DNA of 64,000 nt, taken from assembly GCA_022496185.1 (NCBI GenBank), contig WTXG01000078.1:1-64000 (forward strand). Reading direction: 5' to 3'. Position numbers and translations under genes: made by a program. Origin of the DNA: Multifurca ochricompacta. Lineage: Eukaryota; Basidiomycota; Agaricomycetes; Russulales; Russulaceae. Every line of letters begins with the position of its first letter. The first letter of the stretch is position 1. Below, piece by piece: positions 23,601 to 34,988 of the stretch. The notes beneath the pieces were generated by a model. It was not told the origin of the DNA and searched no databases. It saw nothing but the letters and a program-made list of their open reading frames with translations.

Positions 23601-24102
23601 TGAGAATCTGCTCAAGGCACAAAAGGCTCTGTCAGACAGACCTTCGAAATTCACACCTTATCGGACCAATGACCTTGTTTGGCTGGAAGGGAAGAACATT
23701 CATACGTCACACCCGATGGCCAAGTTAGTGCCCCAACGTCATGGACCATTCAGGATAACAAGGAAGCTGTCAGACGTGTCATACGAACTCGAGCTTCCAT
23801 CCACATGGAGAATTCACCCAGTCTTCCATGCCAAACTCCTGACACCCTATAGAGAGACAACCCTACATGGGGAAAACTTCCCGAGACCTCCCCCTGAATT
23901 AATTGATGGGGAAGCAGAATGGGAAGTGGAGCAGATTCTAGACTCCCAGCAAAAAGGCCGAGGGTGCAAACTGCATTACCTAGTCAAGTGGAAAGGATTC
24001 CCAGACTCTGACAACTCGTGGGAGCTGACTGGGAATATCTTTGCCCCGGTCCTTATCTCAGAGTTTCATGACCAACATCCAGAAGCACCCAGAGACAATT
24101 AA
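20618..24102 (+). pseudogene. pol of gypsy copy 3
   Basis: The protease has DSGATDNF. RT has YMDDILVAT, RNase H has TDHSNLLYW, the integrase has AMDFIVKL, SDRDPCF and SERTNQWLEQ, and the chromodomain has LHYLVKWKGFPDSDNSWE. The frame is held almost throughout but is broken by six TGA codons (21604, 21961, 22057, 22795, 22906, 23386). Each falls at a residue that is Arg in sister copies (VRWGYN, QVRMD, FYRRF, GDRLVV, KRDYWW, YLRFWC). Pol stops with TAA at 24100-24102 after EAPRDN. Confidence 0.92.
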
Positions 24103-24143
24103 AAGGAACCAACCCGCAGACCCTGAAGAAATTCCCCAGTACA

Positions 24144-25378
24144 TGCTCCCTCAGCAACGTCCTACCACCATTCAATCAATCATGTCTTTCATTGCTGCCA
24201 ATGCCGCCGTCGACGCCTTCACCTCTACCGTAGTTGTCAAAAACTTCCCCTCTGCTCACCCCTCTACACACCCCTCCTCCCCTATTGATTATGAAGCTGC
24301 AGAAGCGCGAGTCAAAAACCAGTCCCCCAACCCCAATGATGATTTCGAACATTGCGAGGAGCCACACCCAAACGATCTATTGGGTATGGAGCTGGATGAT
24401 GAAGTCCCCGAATTCCCCTTCTTCGCAAACAACCTGAACTCGTCAATGTATTTCCCACTTGAGATCACTATGGCAGATGGGACTACGGCCATAGCTAAGT
24501 ACATCTTCTATACCAACGGAGGCATGGACGTAGCTGGCTGTATGAAGAAGAATGGCCCTGTTTATGGGGCCCCTGTGTATTTGGAGGAGAGGTATACCGG
24601 ACGCCTCCACCATACGATGAGCGATGAGCAGCTTGGTCACTTGGCTGCCGAAGATTCCCGAGCGTTTGCCATTGACGAAGTGATGAACAACATGCGGCTC
24701 CCGCGTCTCAAAGCCAAGGTGATGAGACTGCGTAAGAACCTGACACTGCGTACAACGCTCAATAAGCAATACAAAGAATACGCGAAGATGATGACGAGGC
24801 TGACCAGTGGAATGTTCCAGGTCGAGCAAGAGTTGACAGAAATTAGGAAGAGATTGGAGATCGGGGATGCATACCAGACCATTGCAGAAAGGTACGCAGA
24901 CACTTATGCGCGGCCCCTCCCCCCACGATCATTAGGAGCTGCCCCGACACTTTTGCCGAATCGGTTCGAAATGCCATGTATGCATGAAAACCCCTGTGGG
25001 GAAACATGTTGGCGATGCAACAGTAAGTACCATATCAGCTGGAACTGTCCCCTCAATCGCAAGTGGTGCCGCCACTGTCGTAGCAACTTGCACTGGAGCC
25101 GATTCTGCATCTTCTGCCGTGTAGGCATTACCCCGACGATCATCAATCCATCGGGTTGGTGCGGCAAATGTCTCCATCACAATGCGGGGCACAGGGAGTT
25201 GGACTGCCCTGTCTATGATCTCTGTCACTCCTGTGGTCAGCGCGGACCTTACAGATTCCTCCACACCCACAGATGTCCACAAGACTCGGACAAGGAAAAT
25301 GACACTTTGGATGATTGTAATGTAGCCGATGACTATCTGGAGTTGATACAAGATGATGATGGTACGAGTTGCTTCTAG
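24144..25378 (+). CDS. Third ORF of gypsy copy 3: zinc-knuckle protein
   Basis: Open frame of about 410 residues from the ATG of MLPQQRPTT; the frame is open further upstream to 24041, overlapping the end of pol by 62 bases. Same architecture as in copy 2: conserved YIFYTNGGMDVAGC and YGAPVYLEE block, charged helical middle, then CWRCNSKYHISWNC, CRHCRSNLHWSRFC, CGKCLHHNAGHRELDC and CHSCGQRGPYRF, and an acidic end DDYLELIQDDDG. It lies in a different frame from pol because of one extra base near 24124. It has remained open although gag and pol of this copy carry eight nonsense codons. Function unknown; nucleic-acid binding inferred. Confidence 0.8.
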
Positions 25379-25409
25379 CTGGGTCTGCTAGAACCAGAAG
25401 AGGGGGTGA

Positions 25410-25991
25410 TGTTACGACCTCTGCCAAGCAACCCCATTTTCTTTACTCTCCCCAATGCGAACCCTCTGTTACCACCTATGTTACATTTCTTGATCACACC
25501 CCCGTCCTGGGACCCGTCACATGCCCTACTTCCATCCCCATGACCCAGTTTATATCTGTTGACGTGTTGTTTGCTTATGATTGCTTTCTTATCTCTTTAT
25601 CTCCTTATCTTAAGACCAGACACTTACTTAGTACCCTATCAGAAGCTAGGCTTTACACCATCCGCTTTCGTATATTTGGGCCCACCTGACTCGGTTATCT
25701 TATCTATAGATGCCCACTAGATTACGTATATGAGTCCGCTGTAACTACATTGTAGACTTCAGACTTGACTTATTGAATACATTGGTGCTTGTCTTCCGGA
25801 CATCCCTTTGGACGCTTGACTCAATCCTCTCAGTACTTCTGGTACTTTCCACTTAACATTGTCTTCAAGTACAGCCTTGTCGACTTTGACTCCTCCTATC
25901 TCAACTCCAAGGGATCTCATTGGTCCCTTATCTGATCACAAATGAACGCTGTCACACAAGTCGTGTGGAACATCCTGCACCGGATGTAACA
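25410..25991 (+). repeat. 3' LTR of gypsy copy 3
   Basis: 582 bp, TGTTACGACCTC to CGGATGTAACA. Related to the 588-bp LTRs of copies 2 and 4. The priming segment is mutated to AGACTTGACTT, a CpG to TpG change. The right flank is TGTGA. Confidence 0.9.
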
Positions 25992-27000
25992 TGTGATCTG
26001 GTATTCAAGAAGCAGTGGAGTTCCACATGGGTCCACCATTGGTTGGTGTTGTGATTCTTGTTGAAGAATGGAGGAGGGGTGCCTTTCATCCTTCCTCCTG
26101 GGTCTGTTGGTGGATTCTTTGGTGGCCCTCCTGTTGGGCCTTGAGATGGGTTTCTGAATGATGCCTGCTGGGTTTGCACTGGCTGCGTCATTGTCGGGTC
26201 TCTAGGTGAGTTTTGTCCCCTTCCTTTCTGGGGCAATTCTAATTGCTTTGAGTTTTCCTCTAGTATTCAGGTGTATTGTTACGTCTGGTGCAGGATGTTC
26301 CACACAACTTGTGTGACAGCATTGGATGGGAGTTCAGATAAGAAGTCAATAAGACTCCTTGGAGTTAAATGGGACGAGTCAAAGTCAAAGGGGCTGTTCC
26401 CTGAGACAATGTTAAGTGGGAAAGTGCCAGAAGCACTGAGACAGGTGAGTCAGAGGTTTCAAGGGGAAGTCCAGAAGACAAACACTGATGTATTCAATAA
26501 GTCGAGTCTGAGGTCTACATTGTAGTTACAGCGGACTTATATATGTAATTGAATGGGTGTCTATGAGATAAGGGAATGGAGTCAAGTGGGCCCAAATATA
26601 TGAAAGCGGAGGGCATAAAGCCTGGCTTCTGATAGGGAATTAAGTAAGTGTCTGGTCTTAGAGATAAGGAGATAAGGAGATAAGAAGGTAAACATAAGCA
26701 AATAGAAGGTCAACAGATGCAAAGCAGATCACAGGGATGGACAAAGGGCATGTGATGGATTCCAGGATGGAGATGGAATCAAGAAGTGTAGCATAGGTGG
26801 GAGAGCTGGGTTTGCATTGGGGAGGGTGAAGAAAATAGGTGCACTCAGTGGGGTTTGTAACATGTATGGATGGTACATCTTCTTTGCAGATTCTAATAAT
26901 TTGGCATTTTCTTTTAGGTGCATGGCAACGTTATTGACAACATGGGTTGGAATGACTAATGGGAACTTCAAAGCCATGGGTGATGGATCGCGATGTTTTG
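25992..27000 (-). pseudogene. gag-like fragment of a different LTR retroelement (interrupted)
   Basis: The minus strand reads MALKFPLVIPTHVVNNVAMH (from 26977), and across the solo LTR continues in 26236-25992 with QASFRNPSQGP, a Pro/Gly-rich stretch and GRMKGTPPPFFNKNHN followed by WW. That last block resembles the start of capsid in fungal gypsy gag proteins (a GxPPxFxGxR-like motif). No pol is attached. Confidence 0.5.
26277..26862 (-). repeat. Solo LTR, 586 bp, gypsy family related to copies 2-4
   Basis: Bounded by TGTTACGTCTGG and GTTTGTAACA on plus. A perfect 5-bp duplication TGTAT lies at 26272-26276 and 26863-26867. Inserted into the minus-strand gag-like fragment. Confidence 0.92.
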
Positions 27001-27518
27001 TTCATGAAGCAAGCTTGCCTCAAGTCAGGGTTCAAGTTGTATTCTGGGTTCATGGGTCCATTACTCTGGACACTGTTGGTCGGGGACTTGCTGGTGAGCA
27101 ATGCAAAGCAGTTTCAGTTTTCAGGTGGTACATCTTCAATTTCTGGTTGTACTCATTTCTCTGTTTAGATTTCAATCTGGTGATTGATATTCAAGGAACG
27201 TGTTGTCCATCGAAGGCACTTGGGGTTTGCAGGGTTGTTGTGTGTTCCAACATTCTCAGCTTTGGGGAGTCATCTGTTGCAAGAACTACAAATCAGTTGT
27301 AGGATTCAATTGGAGCATTGTTGGCTCCAAGGTCAGGGTTCAGGTTCAGTGTTGAGGCAAGGGACATGTCGTCGTCACCTTGCAGGTCAGGTGAGTCATT
27401 TTTCTTAGGTTCTAGGACTGATGATCAAGTTTCTCTTAGGTTCTGGGACCAGTGATTGAGTTTTGCAGGTGTCTGGTGTTGGGGCAAGGGACGCATCATC
27501 GTCACCTTGCAGGTTTTG
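27001..27518. other. Intergenic / old repeat sequence
   Basis: No gene recognised. A direct repeat of about 35 bp (GGCAAGGGAC...CGTCACCTTGCAGG) occurs near 27355-27388 and 27482-27513. The stretch is continuous with 34674-34988 across the nested LTR. Confidence 0.4.
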
Positions 27519-27881
27519 TGTAATGGTTTGTGATGGGTCACGACACAGTTTGTGACAAAATGTGATGTTTTTCAAGTCGCACGCGCATGCGCATTCTGTT
27601 TCAACTTTGCTGTAATCTCTAGCTCCGAGTCATATGACTGGAGCTAGTACTTCTTTTATCAGATCACTTAGTTGCACACGATAGAGGGTGCAACCCCTCC
27701 TACTTATTCTCATCTCAGTTCAGGGCATAACCCCTGGAGCATATGACTACCTGGATACTTACTACAGCCTTCTTGTTAGCTTATATTCATTTGATTGTAC
27801 CTCACTCAACATGTATTTAAGCTGCTAGGTTACTGAGACAGACCTTAAGTCTGTTCTCTTGTATCTAATACAGGTGTATTC

Positions 27882-28396
27882 TGTTGACACAGGATGTGTC
27901 TGGAGATGCTTCAGGCATCTAAGGATCGCTTTAGCTGTAGATAAGATTAGATTAGGTTCCGGAGTTTCGGACTTTTTACGATATCTTTATTACATTTCTT
28001 TCTCACCTTACTCAGCTGATTAGTGATACCTTTAGTAATGTGCAGTAAGCATGTGATATCTCTTTGGCCAATGGCCTTAATCCCTCTCTGTTTGTTGCCC
28101 GGCACTTGTGGACTTATTCCCAGTGTGCACAGACCATTTCCCCTGGCCCCTATGGGTATATAAGGGTGTCTGTTTCGTCTCTTTCACTTCAGAGTTCTTC
28201 TAACCTCTGAAGTGTAAGTTCCTTTTACTTTACTCTCTACTACCTTTAGACTAACATTCTATATAGACTTGTCTTTGTTCTAGGTCAGTAGTATAGTTAA
28301 TACAGAGTTCTTCTAACCTCTGAAGTACTTGTCTTTGTTCTAGCCTAAACCGCTACTAACTGCAGTCAGTATAACCAGCAGCATGATTGTTTGACA
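27882..28396 (+). repeat. 5' LTR of the copia element
   Basis: 515 bp, TGTTGACACAGG to TTGTTTGACA. TATA-like GGGTATATAAGGG near 28147. A short internal duplication (AGAGTTCTTCTAACCTCTGA) occurs near 28190 and 28302. Confidence 0.95.
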
Positions 28397-28411
28397 GGTT
28401 ATGGGCCCTGC
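28397..28411 (+). other. Primer binding site for initiator tRNA-Met half-molecule
   Basis: GGTTATGGGCCCTGC immediately follows the 5' LTR. It is complementary to the anticodon stem-loop of eukaryotic initiator tRNA-Met (CAU loop), not to a tRNA 3' end. This is the priming mode known from Drosophila copia. 28412-29334 is a long leader without a clear gene. Confidence 0.75.
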
Positions 28412-29334
28412 CGCTCATACTGACTGTTTACATTCCCTTTGTTCATAACAGCCCAACTCGCTTTTTGCACACAAGCTCACAAAAGCTTCAAAGTCTTTCC
28501 CACCAGCTTCTTCCAGTGAGCTTTCCTATTTACTGTCTGTGCACCTTAACACCCCACAGGATGACGCAGTTTACTGCTCATCCTGAACTGTTTGGCTAGC
28601 CCTTCGGGGTTCTTGCAAAAGATGATGAGGGACCCTAAGCGGGTGAAACATCTTAAGCTCCTTGAGTGCGCACTAGGTATTAGTAACCTTCATAGTTGTA
28701 GCTGGGTCTTCGTCCCATAGATAGTCTTAGTAGGCCTATAGCCAGAAGCTTGTGGCTTTAAGTCCAGTCAATGCTTGGCTCTGTCTGTAAGCCGGGTTTA
28801 GCGACCCGCATGTGGAGTTTAGGGTCTAGAACAAGGCATGGGTAGTCACTCCCATGACGCTTGGGCTCGATACAAGTAGGCTGCACTACTATAGTCTATA
28901 CATAGTAGATATAGTCTTCATCTCTGGGCATAAGTATTCGTTGCCTTTGTAGGGTAACCACGCCCTACCAGAGACAGACTAGACATCTACTCAGTCATGG
29001 CCCCAATCATCTAGGGCTTAATCATGGACTCCACCACCAGCACTAGAGGAAGGGCTATATACCCTTTGTCTCTAGTGGAACTTGCGGTTGGCTCCTCCAT
29101 GACATGACTCCCAGTCCTGATTACACTAGACACTCTGGCTAGTCTACCAGAGCTTATGTCTAGTTGCAGGATTGCGTTAGACAGCTTTACTATACCTAGA
29201 AAGTCGCACAACAAAGGCAGGACCTTCTTAGGTTCTGAAGCATAGCACCACAGTATGGGGTGGCACTCTTAAGCGAGACCTGGGCACTGGTTCTAACTGC
29301 TCCTTGGAACCAGGAACACTTATAACATCTCAAA

Positions 29335-31553
29335 ATGCCGTCTTCAATTGTCTTCCCCCCCTCCTCCAAGATGGAGCGCCTTGATGGCTCCAACTGGCAG
29401 GTCTGGTCTGCTAACTTCAACGCCCTTTTGAGGATGAATGGGCTCAGGAGGCACATTCTTACGCCTTACCCTGATATGCCCCTCCTCCCAGAGGACAAGG
29501 AGGAAAAGGAGAAAATGCAGAAGGAAGTCATTGATCCCATCCTCAGGGAATGGATGGGAGAAGAGGAAATGCTAATTGGGCTCCTCTTTCTTAACGTCAC
29601 CCAAGAGGTCTACTCCCAAGTAGCCTCTGATGCCAATTATCCTTCTCTTAGTGAGAAGTATAATAAGTTGGAACGGCTTTATGGCTCTGTAGGTAGCATG
29701 GCCACATATAACTTGTGGCTTGCCCTGGTGTCCTTCCGTCTTGATGAAGGACAGACATTCAGGACCCAATTACAAAGGTCCTGGATGCCAGGAGTACCCT
29801 TAGGGAGAATGGGATGGAGGTCAATGACCTCCAGATGAGCTTCATATTGCTGAAAGCTCTCCCTGAATCCTACAGTGCCATTGCCGGCTCTATACTGGCC
29901 TCCGGCGATCCAGAGCGGCTCTCTCCTCAGGACCTTGTGCAGAGGTTCCTAAATGAGGAAAGTCGCCTGGCAGGTCCCTCGGGAAGTGGTAGTGCAGTCC
30001 TATCTAAGGCTGCACCTGTCAAAACTAAAAAACCTACAAATTTATCACCACTTCCCGCTGCTGCCCCTGGTTCACAAGGGGTGGTCTGCTTCTATTGCCA
30101 AAAGCCTGGACACAAGTCCAATGCTTGTGCAAAGAAGAAGAAGGACCTGGAAAATGCCAAAAAAGGCAAGGCAGGGAACAAGAAGAGGGCTGAGGCCCAA
30201 CATGTAAATACTATAGCCACCGTAGTTAATGGGAGTGGCAAAATAGAGGAGGTGCAAGAAGCACCTCGCATTCGCCTTTATGTTCACACCTATAATCTGG
30301 ATATTAACTCAGATTATTGGATGCTTGATAGTGGAGCAACGGCTCATTTCAGTCCCAACCTTGAAGACTTCGATACATATGAAGTCGATCAAACCCATGA
30401 AGTATCACTAGGTGACAACTCCATAGTCAAAACAAGTGGAGTTGGCACCATGATCATCAGGACTGATCAAGGTTTCGACTTGGAATTGAGCAATGTGCTC
30501 CACATGCCTGGAGGACATAAAATACTCTCTGCCAGTGCCCTAGTAGAAAAAGGGGCAACTGTGTTCTTTGATAAAAAGAAGGCAACAATTAAATATGGCG
30601 ATAACATTATAGCAGAAGCATGGAAGTTTGGCAAATTGTATTGGGTACTAGGCAAACACGTCCTAAGTAGTATCCATACATCTGCATCTGCCTCACTAGA
30701 AATCTGGCATCAAAGAGTGGGCCACATGTCTAAAGAAGCCCTGAAAAGATATGCTCCTGAGGCAGTTAAAGGCCTCAAAATTAATAATAGCCAAGTGGAA
30801 GACAAGCCGTGTTATGGCTGTGAAATGGGCAAGTCCCATCGTCTTCCATTTCCCCCATCTTCAAAGCACGCATCAGCCCCCCTTGAGATCCTTCATAGTG
30901 ATCTTGTAGGTCCCTTGCAGTGCAGTTCAATACAAGGGAATCTATACTTTGCCACCTTCTTGGACGATTTTAGCAGATATGCTTTAATCGTTCCAATGAA
31001 GTCTAAAGATCTGTTCACACCAGTTTTTAATAAACTAAAGACACTACTTGAAAATAAATTTAATCACAAAATCAAGTGTCTTCACACAGATTGTGGTGGC
31101 GAGTATGTGAACAAGGCGCTGAAGGCAACGCTTGAAGATTATGGCATAGAGCATAAACTTACGATGCCGTATAGTCCACAACAGAATGGAAGGGCCGAGA
31201 GGTTCAATAGAACCATTATGGAAAAAGGCACTAGCATGCTGCACGATGCTGGCCTGTCTCTCGGTTTCTGGGAGTGTGCTGTCGAGACAGCATGTCATAT
31301 ATATAACAGAACTCCCATTCGTTCTAATAAGTGGAAAACTCCGCTTGAGCTTCTGGTTGGGAACAAACCAGATGTCTCATACTTTAAGGTCTTTGGTTGC
31401 AAAGCCTTTTATCATGTTCCAGAGGGCAAGCGGCGCAAGTTAGATCCCAAAGCAAGGGAAGCCGTTTTGTCAGGTATGAGCCCACTTCTAAGGGCTATAC
31501 ACTTTGGGATAGTCGTACCCGGTCTCTCATCTTTCACGAGATGTTACATTTGA
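29335..31553 (+). pseudogene. copia gag, protease and integrase (one frameshift)
   Basis: Gag starts MPSSIVFPPS at 29335. The frame breaks near 29765 by one base and continues from about 29766 as PITKVLDARSTL, reaching MEVNDLQMSF at 29814. The zinc knuckle is CFYCQKPGHKSNAC, the protease LDSGATAHF, and the pre-integrase has WHQRVGH with CYGCEMGK. Integrase D, D and E are in ILHSDLVGP, LHTDCGGEY and QQNGRAERFNRT. The frame is lost again near 31475, after the GCKAFYHVPEGK region. Confidence 0.92.
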
Positions 31554-33639
31554 TGAGAATCCTTCCCATCCCGCTCTGATAAGGACAACAGAGCAGAGAA
31601 ATCCATAGAGCAACCTAGTCAAGGTGGCTCATTTATTTACCTGGTGGCAATGTCCAGTCACCACCAGCAACAGCTACACATGTTCCTGAGGCTCCTCAGC
31701 ATGAGGAAGACCTGAAGAGGAACAGGAGGACATCGTACCTCCTCAATTAGCACCACAGCCTACCACACCCACACGTAATGTAGACACCACACACCCTCAG
31801 ACTATATATCAGACCCCTCCATCTCAAATCATGGAACCATCCTCCCCTCCCAAAAGAACCAAAGCCATCGAAAATCACAAAGGATTGCAGACAGAATTCC
31901 TCAACCTAATTTTCAGAGGACAAGTCCATGCTCTGAACACGAGATAGGGCAATCCAAGAAGATTTAGACTTGGATACTGCACGCCCAATTGGAATCGTCG
32001 TCTGAATCCTCGCTTCTACAACGAGGATAATGCAGAGTTTGTGCAAGGTTCTTCCAGACTTGGTCAGATGGATCTACTCAATGCGCAGGATCGCCTTATA
32101 GGGATCCTCTTACATTTAATGAAGCAATGAAGTCTGATAATGCCAGTGAATGGCTTGAGGCATGTCAATATGAAATTGATGCCTTAGAAAAACTTAAAGT
32201 GTGGCGCCTTGAAGACCTTCCTGAAGGTAGAAAGGCTGTAAAGTCCAAATGGGTTTTAAATTGAAAGCAGATGGATGCTTTCGTGCTAGGCTTGTAGCAA
32301 AAGGGTTCACCCAAATAGAGGGGTGGACTTCGATGAAACTTCTCCCCAGTCGCCAGATTTGAGTCTCTTAGACTTTATTAGCATTGGCCGTGCTTGAGGA
32401 TTGGGAAATCCACCAAATGGATGTCAAATCAGCATTCCTACATGGCGACCTGGATGAGGAGATCTATATGGAGCAACCTTTGGTTTCGTCGTTGCTGGAC
32501 AAGAGTCCAAAGTTTGTAGGCTACAGAAGCTCTGTATGGCCTCAAACAAGCTTCCGAGCATGGAACTTGCAATTCCATGCAGTTCTCAATGAACTGAGCT
32601 TTACTCGGACGTACTCTGATGCAGGAGTATATGTGTATCATCACCAAGAGGGGGATGGTTCACTTTTCATCATTTTATATGTTGATGACATCACTATACT
32701 TGGGTCCTCCACTAAGAAGATTCAATGGCTGAAGGACTCTCTATCTAGCTGATATGAGATGACCGATCTGGCAAAATCCAGTCTTACCTTGGAGTTAACA
32801 TCACCAGGGATCGTCCTAACAAGACACTGGATATTGACCAGACAGCCTATGTATCCTCAATAGTTGAGAGGTTTGGAATGGGGAATTCCAACCCAGTATA
32901 TACTCCTCTACCCTCTGGTGTGGATGTTCATTTGGTTAAATTTGAAGACCAGGCATCTACCTCTGAAATTAAGAGGTATCAGCAGTTAATGGGGTCTCTG
33001 CTTTGGGTGCAGATTGGAAGCAGACCTGACATTAGTTTCGCTGTTGCACGCCTTAGCCAATTTGCTTCCAACCCTTCCCAGCAGCACATGCAACTAGCAA
33101 AGTATGTCTTAGCTTATTTAAATGCTACAAAAGACTACAAGTTGCGCTATTCTGGAGGGAATGGTGAAGTTGGCCTTCATGGCTTTGCGGATTCCTCATG
33201 GGGAGATCAAGAGGACCGCCACTCCACCTCTGGCTACGTCTTTTTCCTTGCTAATGGAGCCATTAGCTGGTGCTCCAGAAAGCAAAAGACAGTAGCACAG
33301 TCCACCACTGAAGCCGAGTATATGAGCCTTGCTGAGGCCTCAAATCAGGCAGCGTGGTACAGGACATTCATGCAGGAGTTGGGATATGAAGTAAATTCAC
33401 CCATACAACTGCATTGTGACAATAAGGGTGCAGTAGATCTTGCATTAAACCCTGTCACAGGAAGGCGATCAAAGCACATACCAATAAAGTACCATGCCAT
33501 TAGGGAGTATGTAGAATCACACCAGATAGACTTGGTGCGAACTCCCACTGGAGAGATGCTAGCAGATGGCCTTACAAAGTCTCTGCCTAGATCATCTTTT
33601 GATCACATGGTAACTGGATTTGGACTAGTGCTGGAATGA
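31554..33639 (+). pseudogene. copia RT and RNase H (frameshifted)
   Basis: 31554-32380 is degenerate. RT is recognisable from 32384 (IHQMDVKSAFLHGDLDEEIY), through a LYGLKQ-like patch near 32528, to LYVDDITILG near 32680. A TGA at 32750 and a frame change separate it from 32878-33639, which is open and encodes the RT end and RNase H (MGSLLWVQIGSRPDI, ADSSWGDQEDRHSTSGYVFF, STTEAEYMSL, HCDNKGA), ending at TGA 33639. Non-functional as a whole. Confidence 0.9.
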
Positions 33640-33883
33640 AGGAGCTGGAATCTGGAGACTTTTTTCACCAGTTTCACTTTCCCACCATGCCACATGAGCA
33701 CGTTCTCGACCTCGAGAGTGATGCAAGAGGTGTGTAGACTTGCATAAGCGAATCTACAACTCGTACGCAAAGCTCACAAAGAGTTAGAGAAGTTGGATCT
33801 CTGGCTGGTGACATGTTCGTTCAATTGTGAACAGCAGTGTGCTCATTCAACTCATTCCACTTTAATGATCGATGCCTTCACCA

Positions 33884-33891
33884 TGGAGGGA
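33884..33891 (+). other. Polypurine tract of the copia element
   Basis: TGGAGGGA immediately before the 3' LTR at 33892, the expected place for plus-strand priming. Confidence 0.6.
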
Positions 33892-34406
33892 TGTTGACAC
33901 AGGATGTGTCTGGAGATGCTTCAGGCATCTAAGGATCGCTTTAGCTGTAGATAAGATTAGATTAGGTTCCGGAGTTTCGGACTTTTTACGATATCTTTAT
34001 TACATTTCTTTCTCACCTTACTCAGCTGATTAGTGATACCTTTAGTAATGCGCAGTAAGCACGTGATATCTCTTTGGCCAATGGCCTTAATCCCTCTCTG
34101 TTTGTTGCCCAGCACTTGTGGACTTATTCCCAGTGCGCACAGACCATTTCCCCTGGCCCCTATGGGTATATAAGGGTGTCTGTTTCATCTCTTTCACTTC
34201 AGAGTTCTTCTAACCTCTGAAGTGTAAGTTCCTTTTACTTTACTCTCTACTACCTTTAGACTAACGTTCTATATAGACTTGTCTTTGTTCTAGGTCAGTA
34301 GTATAGTTAATACAGAGTTCTTCTAACCTCTGAAGTACTTGTCTTTGTTCTAGCCTAAACCGCTACTAACCGCAGTCAGTATAACCAGCAGCATGATTGT
34401 TTGACA
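33892..34406 (+). repeat. 3' LTR of the copia element
   Basis: 515 bp, the same length as the 5' LTR, with about 1.4 percent difference, all at CpG sites. Confidence 0.95.
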
Positions 34407-34673
34407 TATTCGACTTCACAAAGATCTGCTTGAACTCCCTAAGTGGCAGCTTAAGGAGCCTTCCTCCTCAGAAACTCTGCAGTGCTGATTGCTGCTGCTC
34501 TCGACTTTGTTCCCTGCACACGCCCCCTCCTGTATGTCGTGGGCACTTGAAATCTTGAACCGAACCAGGTCTTCTTAGTTGGACCTTGAATCTTGAGTGC
34601 GCCGCATACCTTGAGAGCCTTCAGACACTGAAAACACGACTAGATGCAGTCGACACCTGGCTGTGACATTTTG

Positions 34674-34988
34674 GGTATGTTGTTCAGTTCTGAGGTCTGT
34701 TAAGTCTGTTCTAATGTTGCACACAGGTCCTTTGGTGTGCATTGATTCGTGTCTGTGCCAAGGCCAGTCAAGGCAATCAAGATACTCATTCAAGTTACTC
34801 AAGTCTCAAGATACTAAGTCAAGACATTGCACAGTGTGTGGTCAATATGGGTCAATGCAATGAGTCTGGATGTTGTGTGTGAGGTCTGGGTATTCTGGTA
34901 GAAAGGCAAGGGCCTCTGCTGGAGTTACTGGTGAGCCAAACTGACTTGAGTCTAAACCATAATGGCTTATCCACCAAACCTCACTAAT
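34674..34988. other. Intergenic sequence to the inversion breakpoint
   Basis: No gene seen. It ends with CTAAT (34984-34988), the reverse complement of the ATTAG left of copy 2. Confidence 0.5.

Larger units (their letters stand above)
20142..25991 (+). mobile_element. Ty3/gypsy chromovirus copy 3, body (5' part displaced to 42451-43241)
   Basis: Starts inside gag at HHPNDWDTW and runs to a 3' LTR at 25410-25991. The missing upstream gag is found on the minus strand at 42451-43241, ending exactly at the same codon with the shared ATCAC. It was first split by insertion of a sister copy and then separated by inversion. Confidence 0.92.
27882..34406 (+). mobile_element. Ty1/copia retrotransposon
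   Basis: Element with two 515-bp LTRs and 5-bp duplication TATTC (27877-27881 and 34407-34411). The LTRs differ at seven sites, all CpG versus TpG/CpA, so the insertion is fairly young. Order is gag, protease, integrase, RT, RNase H, which is diagnostic of copia. A solo LTR of the same family lies at 46636-47149 on the minus strand. Confidence 0.95.
27519..34668 (+). repeat. Solo LTR, about 620 bp, interrupted by a copia element
   Basis: Parts 27519-27881 and 34412-34668. Ends TGTAATGG and GGCTGTGACA, with 5-bp duplication TTTTG (27514-27518 and 34669-34673). Contains TGTATTTAAGC and CAGACCTTAAGTCTG near 27815-27855. Split by the Ty1/copia element. Confidence 0.87.

Noticed and set aside
20142..24102. 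Classical RIP (CpA to TpA) as the cause of decay
   Set aside because: The nonsense codons are TGA at Arg positions and LTR differences are at CpG. No excess of CAA/CAG to stop changes was seen.
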